DNA from: CALNXN01 sp942490645
GTDB lineage: Bacteria; Pseudomonadota; Alphaproteobacteria; Rhodobacterales; Rhodobacteraceae
Length of the DNA stretch: 64,000 bases
Assembly (NCBI GenBank): GCA_942490645.1
Contig: CALNXN010000011.1
Coordinates: 376,339-440,338 of the forward strand
Reading direction: 5' to 3'
Position numbers and translations under genes: made by a program. The notes under the pieces were generated by a model. It was not told where the DNA came from. It ran no database searches and saw only the letters and a list, made by a program, of their open reading frames with translations. Below are positions 53,984 through 62,567 of the stretch, one piece after another. Within the stretch, counting starts at the first letter, position 1; every line of letters begins with the position of its first letter.

Positions 53984-55411
53984 TCAGTCCTCCAGCACCC
54001 AAGTGTCTTTGGTGCCGCCGCCCTGGCTGGAATTGACGACCAGTGATCCTTCGGCCAGTGCGACGCGGGTCAATCCACCGGGCGTGATCTTGACCTCTTT
54101 GGGTGCCACCAGAACAAACGGCCGCAGATCGACGTGACGGGGAGCCAATCCCTTATCCACAAAAATGGGCACTGTGGAAAGCGACAGGGTAGGCTGTGCA
54201 ATGTAGTTGCCCGGACGCGCTTTGAGTTTGACGCGGAAATCTTCGATTTCCTTTTTGCTCGCTGCGGGACCAACCAGCATGCCGTATCCGCCCGAGCCGT
54301 GCACCTCTTTGACGACCAGATCCTTCAGGTTGTCGAGCACGTACTTCAGCGCATCTGGTTCGGAACACCGATGCGTCTCCACATTTTTCAGAATCGCTTT
54401 TTCGCCGGTGTAGAATTCCACGATCTCCGGCATGTAGGAATAGACCGCCTTGTCATCGGCAATGCCTGTTCCCGGGGCGTTCGGCAATGTGATGCCGCCT
54501 GCGCGGTAGACATCCATGATCCCGGGCACACCCAGCAAGCTGTCCGGGTTGAATGTCATCGGATCAATATAGTCGTCATCAATGCGGCGGTAGAGCACAT
54601 CGATGATCTTGTATCCACGTGTCGTGCGCATCGCGATGCGACCGTCGACCACCCGCAGATCATGGCCTTCTACCAGCTCCGCGCCCATCTGATCGGCCAG
54701 AAAGGAATGTTCGAAGTAAGCCGAGTTGTAGATGCCCGGTGTCAGCACCGCCACAGTGGGCTTACTGCTGCAAGCCGCCGGCGCACAAGCCGCCAAAGAC
54801 GCCCGCAGGTTCTTGGGGTAATCGCTGACGGGTTGAACGCGTATCTTGGAAAACAACTCGGGAAACATCTGCATCATCGTTTCACGGTTCTCCAGCATGT
54901 AGGAGACCCCGGAGGGCGTGCGCGCATTGTCTTCAAGTACAAAAAAGTCGTCTTGACCCGTGCGCACAATGTCAGTGCCCACAATATGCGTGTACACATT
55001 TCCCGGCGGGGTGAAGCCCATCATTTGCGGTACAAACGCGTCATTCTGCGCGATCAATGACCGCGGGATACGCCCGGCGCGCAGGATTTCCTGACGATTG
55101 TAGATGTCCCACAAGAACGCATTGATCGCACGCACCCGTTGTTCGATCCCGCGTGACAGCTTGATCCATTCGCGGTGCGACAAGATCCGCGGCACCAGAT
55201 CGAACGGAATCAGCCGTTCTTGTGCTTCCGCTTGCCCGTAGACATTGAACGTGATGCCGGTGCGCCGAAAAAACGCTTCGGCCTCTTGAGATTTCGTGAG
55301 CAAGCGGTTGGGGTCCTGCGTATCAAACCAATCGCAATATCTGGAGTACGGATCGCGATAGCTTCCGTCCGGCCCGAGCATTTCGTCGTAGTGCTGAATT
55401 TTTCCCGTCAT
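53984..55411 (-). CDS. Circularly permuted type 2 ATP-grasp protein
   Basis: A 475-residue intact protein of the DUF404/407 circularly permuted ATP-grasp family. Motifs include DIYNRQEILRAGRIPRSLI, the ATP-site FVLEDNARTPSGVSYMLENR, and the glycine-rich LVVKEVHGSGGYGMLVGPAA. It is predicted to form amide bonds with ATP and acyl-phosphate intermediates, possibly adding or joining peptides. It is the first gene of the four-gene operon running down to Anbu, with 1-2 base gaps. GAGG upstream of ATG 55411 fits a ribosome-binding site. Confidence 0.9.
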   Translation of the reverse strand: MTGKIQHYDEMLGPDGSYRDPYSRYCDWFDTQDPNRLLTKSQEAEAFFRRTGITFNVYGQAEAQERLIPFDLVPRILSHREWIKLSRGIEQRVRAINAFLWDIYNRQEILRAGRIPRSLIAQNDAFVPQMMGFTPPGNVYTHIVGTDIVRTGQDDFFVLEDNARTPSGVSYMLENRETMMQMFPELFSKIRVQPVSDYPKNLRASLAACAPAACSSKPTVAVLTPGIYNSAYFEHSFLADQMGAELVEGHDLRVVDGRIAMRTTRGYKIIDVLYRRIDDDYIDPMTFNPDSLLGVPGIMDVYRAGGITLPNAPGTGIADDKAVYSYMPEIVEFYTGEKAILKNVETHRCSEPDALKYVLDNLKDLVVKEVHGSGGYGMLVGPAASKKEIEDFRVKLKARPGNYIAQPTLSLSTVPIFVDKGLAPRHVDLRPFVLVAPKEVKITPGGLTRVALAEGSLVVNSSQGGGTKDTWVLED

Positions 55412-55733
55412 TCATTCACCATAGGAGGTTCGCGACCAAGCACAACCATATCGCAATCCCGATTGTGCTCGACCATTTGAAAAGGCGCAGAAAATGCCAA
55501 GGATTTGAGCAAGCTAGCCAAGGTTCGGTGCTTCTGTGCGGTCAATGCAGTTGATACATGTGTCGGCAGCATGCCAACGTCCCAGACCAGCGGTATGCTG
55601 GCAACACTCAAGAGATCAAAAAGTACACTGCGGCTCAATTTTTGCAAATCTCAACCCGCAAAAAAATCCACTGGACACCCTCGCCTCAACCTCCTAGAAC
55701 CCGCTCACCCCAGCCATTCATTTGGTATCCCGT

Positions 55734-55808
55734 GCCCGGGTAGCTCAGGGGTAGAGCAGTGGATTGAAAATCCTCGTGTCGGTGGTTCGATTCCGCCCCC
55801 GGGCACCA
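55734..55808 (+). tRNA. tRNA-Phe (anticodon GAA)
   Basis: A 75-base tRNA with encoded CCA. The acceptor arm is GCCCGGG / CCCGGGC, the D arm contains AGCTCAGGGGTAGAGC, and the anticodon loop TTGAAAA has GAA at 55766-55768. The T arm is GGTGG-TTCGATT-CCGCC. The sequence is typical of alphaproteobacterial tRNA-Phe. Confidence 0.96.
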
Positions 55809-57252
55809 ATTAAACTCAATAAAATCAATATGTTGTGCGCTAGTCGGCTTATTGCGTGATGGCCCAATTTGAGCTGGGGTGGATCACTGGGGTACCAATC
55901 AGCATCTGCGGGTATCTGGGAAGCAATCTGGGAGGACGCAACCATAAGGATGGGCGCAAGGGCAGGCGGGCCGAAACCCAGTTTAGCGACGCACCGCAAG
56001 CGCCGCGGGGACGCTCCACGCATAAGACGATATAGTGGGTTTGTGGATAGCCAAACCCAAGTTTAGCGAAACGCACCGCAGCGCCGCGGAGAGTCCACTT
56101 TTAGGAAGCACGGGGGACTTGTGGAGAGCCCAAAACCTCGAATCGTCATAACGGACCGAGACATCCGCGTTGGGAGGTGGGCCCCAGCCGACCGCCACCC
56201 CCCAGCCACAGCCGACGTTGAGCGCAACATCAGGACGCCGACCACCGAAAAGGCCCGAGACCCGCAGCACCCCACGCAGCGCGCCAGCCAAGCTGACAAA
56301 TGCGCGGGCGTTAGAGAGGAGAAATGAAAACAGATTGCCCAGACCCCCACACACCGCCCAGCGCGATGCCCACTGAAGATAGGCCACAGAACCGTGGGGG
56401 TGGGCCAAGGTCGACGCCACCCCCCAACCAAGCAAGGTGAGGCAACATCAGGGCGCGACACCGAAAAGGCGGACCCGCAACCCACGCGGGCCAGCCAGCC
56501 AGAATTGACGGGGGTAAGGAGGAAAATGAACAGATGCGACCCCAACACGAGGGAGGAGGGAACAGAGGGCGGGGGGGGGTGGGGGGGAGGGGGAAAGAGA
56601 GAGGGGGGGGCGGGGACAAGACCAAGCGGGGGTGGGGCGAGGGGGACCCGGGGGGGAAAAGGGGGAGGAGGAGTAATGTATTGCAGCTGCGGCGAGGTCG
56701 CCAGGAGGCGGGCAAGGGGTGGACGATCGTCAGGGCGTGGAGATGGGTTGAAGCGCGCGATGGGAGGGGTGTAGGGGGGGGGGGGGGGGGGGGGGGGGAG
56801 AGGCAGGTGTCTCCCTCTGTGGCGGTGGTGGCGGGGTGGCGCGGCCCCTCTCGGGGCCGGGCGGCTTCTTGGGGGGGGAGAGGAGCAGCGCGGGTGTTGA
56901 GGGTGAAGGTGGAAGCGGAGGCGTGCGGGGACGCGGGGGGGGACCCCTACAGCGTCCTTGGTTGGGGTGGCCTTTCGGCCTTGGGGTTTTGGTGAAGGTT
57001 TGGTGACCTACCGACATGGACCGAGCTTTTCTCCCTTGGTCCAGGTGACAGCCTGTTTTTCGACGCAGACGCGCCCCACGGGCCGGAATCACTTACAAAA
57101 CTGCCAGCACGATATCTATCGATCATCTGTTACTCGCAGGAATGATAGCTGCCAAAAATTTCCCTGTAGGAATAAAATATTCTCTTAAGTAGATTTTGGC
57201 TCGACAGGGTCGGTGCTGAAGCTAGGCTTCCCGAAAATCGGTTGGGGCGGAT
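55809..57252. repeat. 1.4-kb non-coding, repetitive and G-rich tract
   Basis: No gene is supported. An 80-base unit starting GTTTAGCG is repeated at 55981 and 56061, with a probable decayed third copy near 56141. A longer unit of about 222 bases starting GTGGGCC recurs at 56178 and 56400 with many indels. From 56540 to 56950 the plus strand is almost purely purine and G-rich, with a run of 25 G at 56774-56798. The composition is unlike the flanks and looks like assembly or sequencing artefact; a natural tandem-repeat tract is possible. An AT-rich glxB leader occupies about 57100-57252. Confidence 0.6.
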
Positions 57253-58131
57253 ATGTGCGGAATCGTAGGTCTATTTCTAAAGGATAAGCAAATGCAGCCT
57301 CAACTGGGTGCATTGCTGACCGATATGCTGGTCACCATGTCCGATCGGGGGCCGGACAGCGCTGGTATCGCAGTCTACAGAGAGGCGGCCGAGGGGTTTG
57401 TAAAGATAACCGTGCAATCGGCAAACCCGACAGAGGATTTCGCGGCCCTCCAAGAGGACACAGACATCGAATTCGAAGTGATCGACACACATGCGATCCT
57501 GACCGTCCCATCCAACACGGTCACAGAAGTTCTGGCACATATGGCGCACGCGCATCCCGGTTTGCGCGTGATGTCACGTGGCGCCGCGATCGAAATCTAC
57601 AAAGAGGTTGGTATGCCGCAATCCGTTGCAGACCGCTTTGATATTCCAACATTGTCGGGCAGCCATGGAATTGGGCATACGCGTATGGCCACGGAAAGCG
57701 CGGTGACGACCCTCGGAGCGCATCCGTTTTCGACCGGTGCTGATCAGTGCCTCGTGCACAACGGATCTCTGTCCAATCACAATCGCCTGCGGCGCCAACT
57801 GGCGCGCCGGGGCACGCACGTCCAAACCGAGAACGACACCGAGGTTGCCGCTGCTTACCTTACCTATCGCATGGAACAGGGCGACAATCTGGGCGAAGCA
57901 CTGGAGGCCGGACTGGTCGATCTCGACGGGTTCTATACCTTCGTCGTGGGCACCAAGAACGGGTTTGGCGTTCTACGCGATCCGATTGCCTGCAAACCCG
58001 CCGTGCTGGCCGAGACCGAGCAATACGTTGCCTTCGGGTCTGAATATCGCGCTCTGGTGAACCTGCCTGGCATCGGGCATGCGAACGTGTGGGAACCCGA
58101 GCCCGCCACCGTCTATTTCTGGAGCCATTGA
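57253..58131 (+). CDS. GlxB/MgsA-type class II glutamine amidotransferase subunit
   Basis: A 292-residue Ntn-type glutamine amidotransferase. Cys2 follows the initiator Met (MCGIVGLFL); GIGHTRMATESAVTT and the oxyanion-area VHNGSLSNHN follow in order. It corresponds to the small subunit of GltB-like enzymes encoded as separate genes: either MgsA of N-methylglutamate synthase (methylamine use) or GlxB next to a glutamine synthetase. Its partners overlap downstream (TGATG). The specific pathway cannot be decided without the missing flanking genes. Confidence 0.88.
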   Translation: MCGIVGLFLKDKQMQPQLGALLTDMLVTMSDRGPDSAGIAVYREAAEGFVKITVQSANPTEDFAALQEDTDIEFEVIDTHAILTVPSNTVTEVLAHMAHAHPGLRVMSRGAAIEIYKEVGMPQSVADRFDIPTLSGSHGIGHTRMATESAVTTLGAHPFSTGADQCLVHNGSLSNHNRLRRQLARRGTHVQTENDTEVAAAYLTYRMEQGDNLGEALEAGLVDLDGFYTFVVGTKNGFGVLRDPIACKPAVLAETEQYVAFGSEYRALVNLPGIGHANVWEPEPATVYFWSH

Positions 58132-58814
58132 TGGAGCTATTGGACCTCAAGACCCAGTCCCTGCGCGAAGTGACCGCCACTGTGCAAGCGCAGGACCTCC
58201 AACCGAAGCAAACCCAGTGGGCGATCCTCACCCCAAAAGGGGCGCATGCAATTGCCTGCGGCCTGGATGCTGAAATTGACGTCACTGTGAAAGGGACCAC
58301 CGGTTACTACTGCGGCGGAATGAACAAGCACGCAACGATCCACGTGACAGGCTCGGTCGGCCCGGGCGTCGGCGAAAACATGATGTCCGGCAAGGTCGTG
58401 ATCGAGGGTAACGCCAGCCAATACGCGGGCGCAACGGGCCACGGAGGCCTGCTGGTGATCAAGGGAAACGCCTCCAGCCGATGCGGAATATCCATGAAGG
58501 GGATCGACATCGTCGTGCACGGCAACATTGGCCACATGAGTGCGTTCATGGCACAATCCGGTACACTGGTTGTTTGCGGTAATGCAGGCGATGCCTTGGG
58601 CGACAGCATTTATGAAGCGCAGCTTTTCGTGCGCGGCTCGGTCGCCTCGCTGGGTGCAGATTGCATCGAAAAGGAGATGCGGCCCGAGCATATCGCCAAA
58701 CTCGTGGAATTGTTAAAGGCCGCTAAATGCGATGCCGACCCGTCTGAGTTTCGCCGCTACGGTTCTGCCAGGCAGCTCTACAATTTTGATATCGACAATG
58801 CGGGAACATATTGA
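58131..58814 (+). CDS. GlxC/MgsB-type GXGXG (glutamate synthase alpha C-terminal) subunit
   Basis: A 227-residue right-handed beta-helix protein like the C-terminal domain of GltB. It has repeated GXGXG-style turns such as TGYYCGGMNKHATI, SVGPGVGENMMSGKVVIEG and GATGHGGLLVIKGNASSRCG. In the three-part enzyme it links the amidotransferase and the FMN-synthase subunits. The start at 58131 shares a base with the glxB stop, and its stop overlaps the glxD start (TGATG). Confidence 0.88.
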   Translation: MELLDLKTQSLREVTATVQAQDLQPKQTQWAILTPKGAHAIACGLDAEIDVTVKGTTGYYCGGMNKHATIHVTGSVGPGVGENMMSGKVVIEGNASQYAGATGHGGLLVIKGNASSRCGISMKGIDIVVHGNIGHMSAFMAQSGTLVVCGNAGDALGDSIYEAQLFVRGSVASLGADCIEKEMRPEHIAKLVELLKAAKCDADPSEFRRYGSARQLYNFDIDNAGTY

Positions 58815-59090
58815 TGGATCAGACACCCAAGACGCACCCAGTAAAGCCTTGGACGTTTGACGATTATACAACGTCGTACATCCGGCGAGCGGCTGCCACA
58901 GGAATTTGTATTCGCGGTGGCGCAGCGAAACGGCGTGTTCCGCATTTTGACGATTTGCACTGTTTGGAGCGCGTCCGTGTCGCGGTGATACCTTGGAGGA
59001 TATCGCGAGGCGTGTGGGACAAATGTTACCCTCGGCAACGCGCTTTGCCGAAAAGCCGCTTGAGCTCGACATCCCTATCACGATCACGCG
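58814..59090 (+). pseudogene. GlxD/MgsC-type FMN glutamate synthase subunit, 5' fragment
   Basis: It begins MDQTPKTHPVKPWTFDDYTT, then RRAAATGICIRGGAAKRRVP and HFDDL, as in the N-terminus of the FMN-binding synthase subunit. After a frame shift near 58965 it continues as ATRFAEKPLELDIPITIT. Homology stops at about 59,090, where the expected GMSFGAL motif should come. Full-length proteins have about 440 residues, so more than three quarters is missing. The break coincides with a sharp rise in GC content, marking a sequence join. Confidence 0.75.
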
Positions 59091-59092
59091 CT
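59088..59092. other. Probable chimeric junction between two genomes
   Basis: To the left lies alphaproteobacterial glxD coding sequence. To the right the sequence is extremely GC-rich, with different gene families and broken frames throughout. The join falls in the middle of a conserved protein motif, with no insertion-sequence end, att site or tRNA at the point. Confidence 0.7.
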
Positions 59093-60003
59093 GCAGTGCG
59101 TGCGCGTCGCCGATCCGTCGTCGACCGCCGTGCATGTGTCCGCCCCTGTGCGCGCGGGCGCCTGCTCCAGGAGACCTATTGCTTCGAGACCGCGTGACGC
59201 GCACGTGGCCGGGCGACGCGCGCGTGCTCGAGCCCTGTCACCCCGTGCCGCGACAGCAGCGCCCGCCCTCAGCGACCGTGCGCGGCGCCCGCAGGAACGT
59301 GGTGACCGCGAACACGCCGGGCGCTCGCCACCCGCCGTCGGTGAGCCGCTCGGTCGCGAATCAGCCGGAGGTGCACCCGGCTCCACTCCGTCCGCAGCTC
59401 CGAGCCCCGGAGCCTCTTCCTCGAGGCGACGGCGCTCACCGCATGAGCGAACGCGAGCGGAGCGCGCGCCCGAACCCTGTTCGGGCGGGCGGCCTCGGGA
59501 GAAGACCGCGGCGTCTCGGACCACCCCGCGCGGCTGACGTTCCACCAGGCGGCGTCGACCACGAAGCGCGGGGCCGTCCACTCCTCGTCGTAAACCACGA
59601 GGCGCCGCTCCTCCCTGCGCACCATGGCCTGTCGCGCCCACCCTTGAACACCGCGTACATCAGCACGCGCTCGTCGAAGCAGTGCCCGAGCCCGCGCGGC
59701 TATGCGCATCGCCTCGGGCATGCGTCGCAGCGCGTAGCGCGTGTGACCGAAGGCGACCCGGAGCGCCGCGTCTTCCGTGGGCCAGCGCCGCCGTGGCCTG
59801 GTCGAGCAGGCGCCCGAGCTGACGGCGCCCTGGGCGTCGTCGAGGCCCTCGATGACCCCGAGCCTCCCGCCGCGTTGGCGAGCCCCTCGAACTCGACCGC
59901 GGCGCTCATCCATCCTGCCCACGCCCTCTCGAGCAGCGTCGCACGCGTCGGGGCAGCGGCGTTCATCGGCGCACGAATTCGCACAAAACGGCCGACACGA
60001 CAC
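59093..60003 (-). other. GC-rich stretch with a possible frameshifted minus-strand gene
   Basis: No known family is recognised. The most protein-like reading is on the minus strand: pieces such as TRATLLERAWAGWMSAAVEF, FGHTRYALRRMPEAMRIAAR and VYDEEWTAPRFVVDAAWWNV in adjacent frames suggest one gene of unknown function broken by indels. Long open frames on both strands are expected by chance at this GC content, so the coding claim is weak. Confidence 0.3.
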
Positions 60004-60142
60004 CGATTCGCGTTACCGAGCGCCAGAAGGTGGTCGATTTGGTCGCTTTTGACGTTGCGCGTCGGGAAGGCTGAGCCCAGGGACTCGGCCAGACGGCGCC
60101 GCGCCTGGCGTCGCGAAGCTTGGACCGACTCAGGAGGAATCG

Positions 60143-61903
60143 ATGAAGACGAAGACGACGTATGGAGCGCTCGTGGCCGTACCGCTACTCGCGCTAGCGC
60201 TGGTGGGATGTGACGACGAGACGCCGATGGACGCACGCCGCGGTCGAGGACGACGCGGGCATGGTGATGGGCAACTCGATCGCGGATCGCATCGGCGGAC
60301 GAGCTACTCGATGCTCGTCGAGGCGGCGGAGATCCGCGGAGCTGAAGGGCCTGCTCGCCTCGCCCGGCGACTTCACGGTGTTCGCGCCCACAACGAGGCG
60401 TTCATGGCCTCGGGCATGCGACGCTTCGAGGGGCTCGCAGCAGCGGTTCGCGGCATCCTCACCTACCACGCGATCTCCGGCCAGCGCCTTGCCTCGACCG
60501 ACCTGACCGACGGGCCGGTGACCACCGCGGCCATGCTCACCCTCTTCATCGACACCAGCGATGGCGTGCGCATCAACGGCGGCTCGGGCGCGATGGGCGC
60601 CAACGTGGTGACCGCGGACATCCAGGCCGACAACGGCGTCATCCACGTCATCGACCGCATCTCGCCCCGCCGACCATCCCGGCGCTCGCGACCTACGGCG
60701 GGCTCACCGGCCTGCTTGGCGGCGCGATCGGCGCGGCCTCGGATCTCGGGGACGGAACGTCGGTCGCCGAGGCGCTCTCCGCCGAGGCCTACACGGTCTT
60801 CCGCCCACCAACGCCGCCTTCGACGCGCTCACCGAGACGCCCGACGCCGACACCCTGCGCGACGTGCTGCTCTACCACGTGCTCGGTGAGCGCGTGCTCA
60901 GCGCTGCCGGGCTCCGCAGAACACCCTGCTCGAGGCGAGCTACACGGCGAGAACGTCACCGTGCTCTTCGACGGCGCGACCATCAATGGCGTGACCATCT
61001 CGGTCACCGACCTGCGCGCCACCAACGGCGTCGTGTACCCATCGACGCGGTGCTCCTGCCGCCGGACGTGCCCACCATGGCGGGCATCGCGGGGCTCTCG
61101 GAGTCTTCGTCACGGCGGTGGGCGCCAACCTCCGACCTCGGCGACGGCACCTCGGTGCTCGAGGCGCTCAGGCCGAGGGCCCTTCGCCGTGTTCGCTCCG
61201 ACCGACGCCGCCTTCGGCGCGCTCACCGAGACGCCCGACGCCGGCACCCTGCGCGACGTGCTGCTCTACCACGTGCTCGGCGCGGCGGTCGGCTCGGACG
61301 CCATCCCCGGCCAGGCCGACACGCTGCTCGAGAACGAGTACGGCAAGCGTCACGGTGCTCTTCGACACCAGCAGCGCGGGCGCGACCATCAACGGCGTGA
61401 CCATCAGCGCCACCGACATCAACACCACCAACGGCGTGGTGCACGTCATCGACGCGCGGTGCTCGTTGCCCCCGAACGTGGTGGACATGGCCGGCATCGC
61501 CGAGCTCAGCGAAGCCTCGCCACCGCGGTCGGCGCGGCGGCCAACCTCGGCGACGGCACCGCCGTGGTCGACGCGCTGCAGGCGCCAGGCGCCCTACACC
61601 GTCTTCGCCCTGCAACGACGCCTTCGGCCGCGCCCCGGCCGGCCTCACCGCCGAGCAGCTGCGCGACGTGCTCCTCCTTCACGTGTCGACGCAGGGCAGC
61701 CCCGTGCTCTCGACGGGCATCCCGGCCAGCGCCGGCTCGCTGCTCGGGCAGGACCTGACCTTCGACACCACGACCACTCCGCCCACCGTCGCGGGCCCCC
61801 GCGAACACCGGCAACGCTGGCTGCGGACATCGTGATGGTGGACATCAACGTCACCAACGGCGTCATCCACGTCATCAGCGAGGTCGTCCTCCCGGCCTCT
61901 GAT
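60143..61903 (+). pseudogene. Multi-fasciclin-domain lipoprotein, heavily frameshifted
   Basis: It starts MKTKTTYGALVAVPLLALAL with lipobox VGC (Cys23), after a perfect AGGAGG site. By switching frames, four fasciclin (FAS1) domains are read, with characteristic H1/H2 motifs: PGDFTVFAPT, then DNGVIHVIDRI; TVFAPTNAAF-like and LRDVLLYHVLGERVLSA; FAVFAPTDAAFGALTETPDA with NTTNGVVHVIDA; and a last TNGVIHVISEVVLP. Neighbouring domains are close paralogues (GTSVAEALSAEA, GTSVLEALRPRA). At least ten indels break the frame. FAS1 repeats mediate adhesion at the cell surface. Confidence 0.75.
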
Positions 61904-61999
61904 CCTCCGTTCCCATTCGGGCCGCCCCGCGTTCATCGCGGGAGTTCGAACCTCTGGAGGTTCGTTGCGTTCGCTCTGCGCGGTGCGTACCCTGGAGGC

Positions 62000-62393
62000 G
62001 TGCGCGCCCCGGTGCTCCCCCTCCCCGCTGGAAGATCCGTCGGCTGGTCGTGATCTCCACGATCGGCCTCGGCGCGTTGCTCTTCGCGAGCACCGGGCGA
62101 CCCGACGCCTGCGCGGACGTGGGACGCTAGCACCACGTGCACGGCTGCTGTCAGCTCGCGAGCGAGACGCGGTGGACCGGCCCGAACGGCGATTGCTGCG
62201 ACTACGGCGCGGTGGATGCCCGCGACCCCGGCGCGAGCAGCGCGAGCCTGGCCGTCGCGCCGGCCGCCTTCCTGCGCGCGCCGCGCCCCGCCACCGACGT
62301 CCCGCCCCCCGCCCGACGGATGGCTGGCGCACGGCGGCGATCCCCGAGCGGCCACCGGACCGCGCGCTCAGGACGACCGTTCTTCTGATCTGA
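62000..62393 (+). pseudogene. Possible small secreted Cys-rich protein, frameshifted
   Basis: Frame fragments read a hydrophobic N-terminus (RRLVVISTIGLGALLFAST), a Cys-rich part (HGCCQLASETRWTGPNGDCC) and a tail ending DRALRTTVLLI before TGA 62391. It lies directly upstream of a TolC-type gene. Small Cys-rich proteins occur at the head of heavy-metal RND efflux operons, so this may be one (inference). Two or more indels are required. Confidence 0.35.
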
Positions 62394-62567
62394 GGCGACC
62401 GAGCCGTGCAGCAGGAAACGGGCGGCACCGGCTCGGCGCGACCTCGCGCTCCGCCCGCCACCCTCCGAGGCGACTCGCTCCACCGGCTCGCGCCGGGCGT
62501 CCGCTCCCCGACGACCTCGACCGTCGCACGTCCGTCGTGCGCGGCTACGCCCGCCTCGGAGTCCGCC

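Noticed and set aside
55745..56023. Minus-strand open frame with a GRNRTTDTRIFN-type sequence
   Set aside because: This is the antisense translation of the tRNA-Phe gene, a well-known false protein.
55859..56035. 58-codon frame starting MAQFELGWITGVP after the tRNA
   Set aside because: No ribosome-binding site, and it overlaps the 80-base repeat tract. There is not enough to call a gene.
56540..56950. G-rich strand considered as a G-quadruplex or recombination element
   Set aside because: The extreme length of G-runs and loss of all other structure point first to artefact; no supporting element was seen.
58993..60213. 406-residue plus-strand open frame across the junction
   Set aside because: Only its first ~30 residues are glxD. 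The rest is an Arg/Pro/Ala-rich chance frame in very GC-rich DNA.
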